From contig CP136069.1 of NCBI GenBank assembly GCA_032622095.1, positions 70,081,319-70,145,318 of the forward strand: a stretch of 64,000 nucleotides of DNA, written 5' to 3'. The translations under genes and the position numbers were made by a program. The notes beneath the pieces are model-generated. The model had not been told where the DNA came from. It saw only the letters and a list, made by a program, of their open reading frames with translations, and did not search any database. This DNA comes from Siphonodentalium dalli (taxonomy: Eukaryota > Mollusca > Scaphopoda > Gadilida > Siphonodentaliidae). Positions 57,050 to 64,000 of this stretch are shown one piece after another (the stretch's first letter is position 1; each line of letters opens with the position of its first letter).

Positions 57050-57690
57050 GTCCGTATAGTTTCTATATAGTAGCTATTGTAGCTATAGTACCTATATATG
57101 TAACACCTATATGTTATTGGTGTGATATAGTAGCTATATACCGTCTTTAGTGCCTATCGTGGAACCGCTATATCGCATTCAGGATAAACAAAATTACCCC
57201 CCTGTTATTTGAGAGACGCTCACGCCAGAGGGCGCATTCGCAGACGACGAGGTATTTCGCCGGCTTCCGAATGGAAGGAAGATTTCATATTTTGAGAGAT
57301 TGAAGGCCTTGGTTTATGTTGAACATGACTATTAATCCAATTGAAGAGTGTCATATTTTAAAAATTTGTTCCAAACTAGTTTTCAAAATATGGCACTCTA
57401 CAATTGGCATTAATAGTCCTGTTCAACATTAAAATTAGTTTACTTACTTTATAGCACTATAGTTAGTTACTATATAGTGCATATGAAGGTGCTATATAGT
57501 ACCTACTTAGGTACTATATAATACATAACTTAGGTGCTAAATAGTATATACTTATAATTAGGTACTTAATTATAGTATATATATCATATAGGTAGTTAGG
57601 TACTATATAGTACCTAAAGTTAGGCACTAACCCAGTGGGAAGGATAGTACCTATATAGATACTATATAATAGCTATATTTTAAGAGGGGT
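57050..57690. repeat. Foldback element with ends made of 'tactatatagtacct' repeats
   Basis: 57055-57180 and 57440-57690 are rich in TAGGTACTATATAGTACCTA-like palindromes. Between them lies a 112-nt hairpin (57317-57428). It resembles a foldback transposon with repetitive arms; borders and target duplication are unclear. Confidence 0.65.
57317..57428. repeat. Hairpin, ~43-bp arms
   Basis: TGTTGAACATGACTATTAAT... pairs with ...ATTAATAGTCCTGTTCAACA. The inner block GAGTGTCATATTTT pairs with AAAATATGGCACTC. Confidence 0.8.
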
Positions 57691-57949
57691 ATACTGTACT
57701 TCAAATCTATGCTGAGTTATGGGTTTAATTTAATAAGAAATGAATGTAGTTTCAGTGTGTTTTATTGAAGGGGATTTTATTAGCGCTGTGGTCGTTGGGC
57801 ACATGGTGTGAACGGCGAAGCGAGTGTGTTCCAACGGCGACAACGACATGCCCTCAATACAACACAATCACGTGGCCACGATTTTACGTAACACACACTG
57901 GCTATGTAAATATACACATGCATAAAGGTATTTATTATATGATCATACC

Positions 57950-58480
57950 CTTATTCAATTCAGTAAACCCGTTCTATAAATTGTGATATTAAATGTTCGT
58001 TTAATAACAGGAAATAGTGCCAGGTGACCTTTGACTTCCGGTTTGTCGTCTGTTTACATTCCGCACTCTACGTCTCAAAATACTATGGCTTCCAATAGTT
58101 TTCAAACAAGCTACAATGAAAGAAAAGTTTGCAAAGTTATGTCATTAAATATACGCCATTAAATAAGCCAAAGAGTCTTTATTTATCTGGGACTATTTAT
58201 TTGCGCGGGCAAGCAACGCATAGTTACTTGAAACGTCATCGCATGCCATAGAAGCCGATGTTAAATTCGCTTCCCATTTGTTGATTTAAGTACGTTTTGT
58301 CGAGGTTTTGGATCATTTAATAAATACAGCTCGTCCCCAGTTTATAGTGGAATTTACAAAACTCGTCCAGTAAATTAGGTCTGGACCTCGCCAAAGGATC
58401 TGGCCAGACCTAATTTACTGGACACGTTTTGTACATTCCGCTATAAACTGGAGACTCGTTGTAGAAACTCTATATATGAT
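57950..58480. repeat. Diverged copy of the ~1-kb repeat at 31693-32760
   Basis: Shares 'ttatttatctgggactattt', 'gcgcgggcaa.caacgcatag' and 'gaggttttggatca' with that repeat, in the same order; it is shorter and about 20-25% different. Confidence 0.7.
58327..58462. repeat. Hairpin, ~60-nt arms
   Basis: 'cccagtttatag..gaattta' and 'ccagtaaattaggtctgg' pair with 'ccagacctaatttactgg' and 'ctataaactgg'. The loop is near 58392-58405. Only half of this hairpin is present in the copies at 32668 and 40300. Confidence 0.8.
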
Positions 58481-59011
58481 ATTATAATACATGTGAACAA
58501 TAATCATATAATTTTGAGGAAAAAGACATTGAACGGTTATAAAATGGAAACTAAAGATAAATTTTATCCTGAATAAAACCCGTGCGAGAAACAACTAAGC
58601 CGTGACAATCCCTGGAACGAGATCACGAAATACGGGCGCGCTGTCAACATCGTTAAAAGTTCGTGATCGATTTATGCACCTTCTAGCCCCCATGGGAACA
58701 AACTTTGTGTGCCCCAGAATACAACTCATGGCAGCTCTATTACATTAAGGGTATTATATGTTTCACGATACTTGGAGTTGCTTAGCCTGACTTCGTATGT
58801 AAGGTCATGTGTACTTCAATTTAATTTAATTTATAGTCATTTCGTCGAATTAAATGGGACACCACGCACGTGACATCCATGGCAACTATTCCTTATTTTA
58901 CTGAACGTGATTTAAAGGTTAGTAGGCCATAGGATAATTACTTAAAGATGCCATATCTATTCCTGACACCGCTACCGACAACAGCAAACTTTCCAAGAAA
59001 GTACTTTTGAG
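58481..59011. other. No recognisable feature
   Basis: AT-rich; nothing supported. Confidence 0.4.
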
Positions 59012-59165
59012 CAGGGTTGGGGTAATCGTTATCAGTATAATAGTAATAAAAGTAATCGATTAGAGAATTTGGAGTAATCGCTGTAATCATTAATCATATT
59101 TTTTTATTACACGTTATCGTAATCGATTACTTTTTAAAAGCACATGTAATCATGATTGTATTTTG
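59012..59165. repeat. Possible transposon end with repeated TAATCGATTAC
   Basis: CAGGGTTGGGGTAATCG followed by several 'gtaatcgatta'-like repeats. CAGGG-type starts occur in hAT elements, but no matching opposite end was found, so it is a truncated end at best. Confidence 0.4.
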
Positions 59166-59335
59166 ATTACTTTTACTAAAATATGGAAGGATATTGGATA
59201 ATCAAAGTCTCATACTGTAGTACTTTGCACAAATACAAACCAACAACATATCCGAAAATTTTCTCCGTTGTTCCCAAACAAGTTTACGAGAAATCACTGT
59301 TTTACAATATATGTTACTTAAAAGTGTTTTATAAC

Positions 59336-59490
59336 GGGGGGGGGGGGGGGGGGTATAACGGGGGGGGGGGGGGGGTCTTGAAAACAAATGCAGACACAGG
59401 GTTTAAAAAAAAAATCCGCTATCTAACCACCCACCCCACCCTCTGTGCATTTTTTCCCAGGCAAACATTTTGGTACCCCCCCCCCCCCCC
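59336..59490. repeat. Two long G runs and one C run
   Basis: G18 (59336-59353), TATAAC, G16 (59360-59375), then 'ccacccacccc' and a C15 (59476-59490). The exact lengths are likely to be unreliable in any assembly. Confidence 0.85.
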
Positions 59491-60623
59491 AATTAATAAT
59501 TCAGAATAATATGAAACACAATTTTATCAGCCTGGTTCTATCCAGCAATTACTTTTTTAACATATTATAACATAATAATGTGGAATGGTATAGTAGCATG
59601 ACCGGAAGCTATGTCATAAAACAGTTCCCATAGGTATCTGCTCCGCCATCTTTTGCCAACATTGCAAAACGTCTGGGCGAATATGTAAAATATATGCATT
59701 ATGTTATATGGATTTCATCTTCTAAAGGCATATGGCATTCACCTCACAATTCTAATGGTGCATTTGCACATACAGTGTTCATGTTTGTTGGCAGATGTAC
59801 TCCACGTGACACCCTAGTGTACTGGGAAGTATGTCAGTGATTGATTGATTGATTGTATGTGCTTTACTATAATATACAAAATAAAATGGTGTTGGTAACT
59901 AGTGATTGCTGAATAAGAGGCTCAGATGTAAATATGATACTTGCAAATATTTTGTTATTAATTTTATATTGTTAACAGGTGGATGTCACATTTTGTCATT
60001 AAAATGGGTTTATGTTTTATGTATGTAGCCGTTATAGGAATGTTGGTACACGTTGAATGACTTGAATATCGACTTGCAGAAATACCGAGAAAGAATATCC
60101 ACTGCCTGAAGTGCATGGAATGGTTTTGAAAGTGGAACCATAGGCTCAATAATACCACTTAACACCCTATATATCCCGCTAAGAAACGTGACTTCCGGGA
60201 AATTGAGTTTGTGAACAAAAACACTTGTGTCACAATGCTCGAGAAAAACCATTGTTTAATTAATTGAAAATACAGATCAAGTTTGAATTTGGGATCAATT
60301 TACGTGGAGACTATAAGAAAAATTAAAAGATTTCGTCATTTTATGATGGCGAGATATTTGCCTGTCCAAATAAAGAATGGTGACGGATAACGGAAGCCGA
60401 AAGTTGCACAGACTTAGATGTTTTGTTGGTAGTTTTATTTTGTTTCTATTTCCACACTTCATCGAAATACGGGACAAATTTAGTTATCAAATGAATTGCA
60501 CTGAATAAATGTACTTCAAGGTATGTTTTGTCAATTGTGTTGGCTGGAATGATATATTGGAAAATGTCAGTGATAAAAATTATGCAATACTGGTTAACTT
60601 TCTATATATATATAAATAATATA
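59491..60623. other. No recognisable gene
   Basis: Two overlapping minus-strand frames (59964-60252) and one at 60295-60477 have no domain I recognise. A (GATT)n patch lies near 59841-59855. Confidence 0.4.
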
Positions 60624-61141
60624 TCTCATATATATTTTGAAGACCTCTGTCTGTATGTATGTTTGTTTGTTTGTTTGTTTGTCTGTCTGTCATTAATACA
60701 AATCTACGATTCTTGACCGATCGGGACGAAACTTGGTACGTGTGTGTAGTTTGACCAGGCGGTGAACGTTGTCGTATTGGCGAGCCCGTGCGGCGCCCGC
60801 TTCGCGCATGCGCAGACGAGATCTCGGAAACGGGTGGAGCTATCGACTTGAAATTTGCTATGTGAATGTATCTTGCCCCGGATACGAATTTTATCGGGTC
60901 GCCGAGCCCGTGCGACGTCAGCTTCGCGCATGCGCAGACGAGATCTCGGAAACGGGTGGAGCTATCGACTTGAAATTTGGTATGTGAATGTATCTTGCCC
61001 CGGATACGAATTTTATCGGGTCGCCGAGCCCGTGCGACGCCAGCTTCGCGCATGCGAAGACGAGATCTCGGAAACGGGTGGAGCTATCGACTTGAAATTT
61101 GGTTTTTGAATAGCCCGGACAACGTCGGGCTCATCGGCTAG
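60624..61141 (+). mobile_element. Type C Helitron
   Basis: Starts TCTCATATATATTTTGAAG after an A; (TTTG/CTGT)n follows, then two and a half 122-bp repeats. Ends with the hairpin AGCCCGGACAACGTCGGGCT, CATCGG and CTAG (61138-61141). Confidence 0.82.
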
Positions 61142-61163
61142 TCTCTTATATATTTTGAAACAA

Positions 61164-61205
<42 letters not shown>

Positions 61206-61534
61206 CTTTATACAAATCTACGATTCTCGACCGATCGGGACGAAACTTGGTACGTGTGTGTAGTTTGACCAGGCGGTGGTCGTTGTCGTATTGGCGAGCC
61301 CATGCGACGCCCGCGCAGCGCATGCGCAGACGAGATCTCGGAAACGGGTGGAGCTATCGACTTGAAATTTGCTATGTGAATGTATCTTGCGCCGGGTACA
61401 AATTGTATCGGGTCGCCGTGCCCGTGCGACGCCAGCTTCGCGCATGCGCAGACCAGATCTCGGAAACGGGTGGAGCTATCGACTTGAAATTTGGTTTTTT
61501 GAATAGCCCGGACAACGTCGGGCTCATCGGCTAG
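61142..61534 (+). mobile_element. Type C Helitron, short, in tandem with the previous one
   Basis: Starts TCTCTTATATATTTTGAAAC directly after CTAG; (CTGT)n; one and a half 122-bp repeats. The same 3' hairpin and CTAG (61531-61534), followed by T. Confidence 0.82.
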
Positions 61535-61675
61535 TACTATATATAATGTAAATATTATATGAATTAAACCATTTCAGAAAACATATTCCCAAATGTATTA
61601 GCATTATTTGTATTTATTATCAATATCATATAATATGATGAACTCATTTATTGATGTATATGTAACGAGGGTTAA

Positions 61676-62010
61676 AGGTACTCAATGCGATATCACGCTC
61701 CAAAATTACTATTTCTTTGGCTTCGGGGGTCAAAAATATTTTATTTGAGTCGATTAACCCACACATCAAAGCTCAGAGTGATCAGATATCGATATTTGAA
61801 GTTTGTTATTTCAATTATTTGTGGCCCAGAAACACGCCGCCAAACGGATGGTTTCGGTCAAAATTGCGGATGGAGATGGATAACTATAAAAACAAGTGGT
61901 AATATGGTCAAATTTCGTGAATACTCAATTGATAATACGGCCATATTTCGTTCAACAAATTTTAAACAAAATGTTGATAAATAACAGGTTTTGGGAAATT
62001 TGTTGAAGTG
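61676..62010 (-). mobile_element. AGGTACTCAATCCGA family, inverse copy, truncated
   Basis: TTAA at 61672-61675 then AGGTACTCAATGCGA. The following sequence matches the reverse complement of 42000 back to about 41690 ('agctcagagtgatcagatat', 'aaacacg'). It runs into the LINE fragment at about 62010-62030. Confidence 0.7.
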
Positions 62011-62014
62011 GTAA

Positions 62015-62383
62015 GCATGTAATCGATTGAGCCGATACTTAGTATATATGCCATCTCATCTAGCTACGTATTTACTGAAATTTAGAACAGCCAATCACAG
62101 ACTACCGGTAGAGCAATGCAGATGGAATAAAAGTACATGTAAAGACACGAACTGCCCGTTATGTGGCGAAAATGTATGTGATGAATACCATTTTGTTATT
62201 TTGTGTACTGAACTCAACGATCTGCGAGAAACCTATATACCGAAGTATTACTGGGAAAACCCTAACAGAAATAAATTCTACAGACTGCTGTCACTGCTTA
62301 ATATAAGTGTATTGGAAAGAGTGAGCATTTTCTTTAAATTAGCATTTATAAAGTTACCATGCATGAAGCAAGTATTACATTAT
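62015..62383 (+). pseudogene. Non-LTR retrotransposon fragment, C-terminal region
   Basis: The frame reads YLLKFRTANHRLPVEQCRW, then CPLCGENVCDEYHFVILC, and LNDLRETYIPKYYW. 'R-x-x-NH-x-LPVE-x-x-RW' and C-x2-C...H-x4-C are typical of the tail after the reverse transcriptase in many animal LINEs. It is 5'-truncated and cut at the 3' side by the Helitron at 62384. The open frame continues into the Helitron microsatellite by chance. Confidence 0.85.
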
Positions 62384-62415
62384 CTCATATATATTTTTGA
62401 AGACCTCTGTCTGTT

Positions 62416-62447
<32 letters not shown>

Positions 62448-63860
62448 CTTAATACAAATCTACGATTCTCGACCGATCGGGACGAAACTTGGTACGTGTG
62501 TGTAGTTTGACCAGGCGGTGGACGTTGTCGTATTGGCGAGCCCGTGCGGCGCCCACTTCGCGCATGCGCAGACGAGATCTCGGAAACGGGTGGAGCTATC
62601 GACTTGAAATTTGCTATGTGAATGTATCTTGCCCCGAGTACGAATTTTATCGGGTCGCCGAGCCCGTGCGACGCCAGCTTCGCGCATGCGCAGACGAGAT
62701 CTCGGAAACGGGTGGAGCTATCGACTTGAAATTTGGTATGTGAATGTATCTTGCCCCGGATACGAATTTTATCGGGTCGCCGAGCCCGTGCGACGCCAGC
62801 TTCGCGCATGCGCAGACGAGATCTCGGAAACGGGTGGAGCTATCGACTTGAAATTTGCTATGTGAATGTATCTTGCCCCGGATACGAATTTTATCGGATC
62901 GCCGAGCCCGTGCGACGCCAGCTTCGCGCATGTGCAGACGAGATTTCGGAAACGGGTGGAGCTATCGACTCGAAATTTGCTATGTGAATGTATCTTGCCC
63001 CGGATACGAATTTTATCGGGTCGCCGAGCCCGTGCGACGCCAGCTTCGCGCATGCGCAGACGAGATCTCGGAAACGGGTGGAGCTATCGACTTGAAATTT
63101 GCTATGTGAATGTATCTTGCCCCGGATACGAATTTTATCGGGTCGCCGAGCCCGTGCGACGCCAGCTTCGCGCATGCGCAGACGAGATCTCGGAAACGGG
63201 TGGAGCTATCGACTTGAAATTTGCTATGTGAATGTATCTTGCCCCGGATACGAATTTTATCGGGTCGCCGATCCCGTGCGACGCCAGCTTCGCGCATGCG
63301 CAGACGAGATCTCGGAAACGGGTGGAGCTATCGACTTGAAATTTGCTATGTGAATGTATCTTGCCCCGGATACGAATTTTATCTGGTCGCCGAGCCCGTG
63401 CGACACCAGCTTCGTGCATGCGCAGACGAGATCTCGGAAACGGGTGGAGCTATCGACTTGAAATTTGCTATGTGAATGTATCTTGCCCCGGATACAAATT
63501 TTATCGGGTCGCCGAGCCCGTGCGACGCCAGCTTCGCGCATGCGCAGACGAGATCTCGGAAACGGGTGGAGCTATCGACTTGAAATTTGCTATGTGAATG
63601 TATCTTGCCCCGGATACGAATTTTATCGGGTCGCCGAGCCCGTGCGACGCCAGCTTCGCGCATGCGCAGACGAGATCTCGGAAACGGGTGGAGCTATCGA
63701 CTTGAAATTTGCTATGTGAATGTATCTTGCCCCGGATACGAATTTTATCTGGTCGCCGAGCCCGTGCGACACCAGCTTCGTGCATGCGCAGACCAGATAT
63801 CGGAAACGGGTGGAGCTATCGACTTGGAAATTTGGGTTTTGAATATCCCGGACAACGTCC
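62384..63860 (+). mobile_element. Type C Helitron with expanded 122-bp satellite
   Basis: Starts TCTCATATATATTTTTGAAG after an A, inside the LINE tail. (CTGT)n, then ten 122-bp repeats. The 3' region begins the type C ending ('gaatatcccggacaacgtc') but, instead of completing the hairpin and CTAG, continues as type A sequence from 'cggatggcgcgctttg'. The 3' terminus is therefore recombined or truncated. Confidence 0.8.
62571..63800 (+). repeat. 122-bp satellite, ten repeats
   Basis: 'gacgagatctcggaaacggg' recurs exactly every 122 bp at about 62571, 62693, 62815 and so on to 63669, and as a variant near 63790. Units are about 97-99% alike. 122 is not a multiple of 3, so each frame is read in turn; the overlapping ~84-94-codon frames on both strands are a by-product, not proteins. 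Confidence 0.92.
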
Positions 63861-63986
63861 CGGATGGCGCGCTTTGTTTTTACAGTATATACCTTCGGTA
63901 TATACCGAAATCATCCCAGATAATCACGAATATAGCATCAGATTTCTCCCCAGATATACCGTTATAAAGCTACTGGAATCTCCCAA
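63861..63986 (+). mobile_element. Type A Helitron fragment fused to a type C end
   Basis: Matches about 25915-26040 (unit 5), including the 'tataccttcggtata' hairpin, then stops at 'ggaatctcccaatc'. Confidence 0.7.
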
Positions 63987-64000
63987 TCTCTTATATATTT
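63987..64000 (+). mobile_element. Start of a further Helitron, cut by the window end
   Basis: TCTTATATATTT resembles the 5' terminus of the type C units; only 14 bases or fewer are present. Confidence 0.4.

Noticed and set aside
62571-63967. Overlapping 84-157-codon open frames on both strands with repeated peptide phrases
   Set aside because: They arise from the 122-bp repeat, which lacks stops in several frames. The unit is not a multiple of 3, so no single frame keeps the phrase, and the same phrases occur in every Helitron copy.

Overview
The window looks like repeat-dominated nuclear DNA from an animal, most likely a marine invertebrate. The evidence is a Penelope-like retroelement, non-LTR retrotransposon fragments, Helitron-type elements, TTAA-flanked miniature elements, tRNA-derived SINE heads, many microsatellites, and the absence of dense bacterial-style gene packing. 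The species cannot be read from the sequence. No host protein-coding gene is supported. The only long ORF that belongs to a known family is the Penelope-like reverse transcriptase at 17129-18976, with a frame-shifted N-terminal part starting near 16597.

Layout. 1-6650: miniature elements and long hairpins. 6830-7850: a tandemly repeated SINE-containing block. 7940-13010: an old ~185-bp degenerate satellite (9200-12060) enclosed by an inverted pair of ~500-bp repeats, with the tail of a LINE. 13.4-16.6 kb: dispersed repeats and a LINE RT fragment. 16.6-19.0 kb: Penelope-like element. 19.2-31.1 kb: Helitron territory. It holds one minus-strand chimeric copy, then a head-to-tail array of eleven plus-strand non-autonomous units belonging to three types, distinguished by the 3' hairpin just upstream of CTAG. 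29.3-41.1 kb: a tandem segmental duplication (period 4130 bp) whose second copy carries ~3.5 kb extra. 41-47 kb: TTAA elements and AT-rich minisatellites. 47.3-50.6 kb: a Helitron containing a TTAA element that contains a piggyBac-like TTAA element. 51.2-52.4 kb: a hAT-like element with GC-rich ends inserted in an older repeat. 53-59 kb: an unusual density of palindromes, including a 160-bp foldback with perfect 65-bp arms and an array of ten 27-nt palindromes. 60.6-64.0 kb: more Helitron units, one inserted in a LINE and carrying about ten copies of a 122-bp satellite.

How the parts relate. Most of the window can be explained as nested and tandem transposition. No Helitron Rep/helicase or cut-and-paste transposase is encoded here, so all DNA elements would depend on proteins encoded elsewhere. 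The most interesting signals are the mosaic Helitron array, the 122-bp Helitron-borne satellite that carries an NRF1-type palindrome in nearly every unit, the matryoshka of TTAA elements, and the palindromic arrays at 55.5-56.3 kb. All element calls come from reading ends, target duplications and repeats by eye. Copy boundaries in diverged repeats are approximate.
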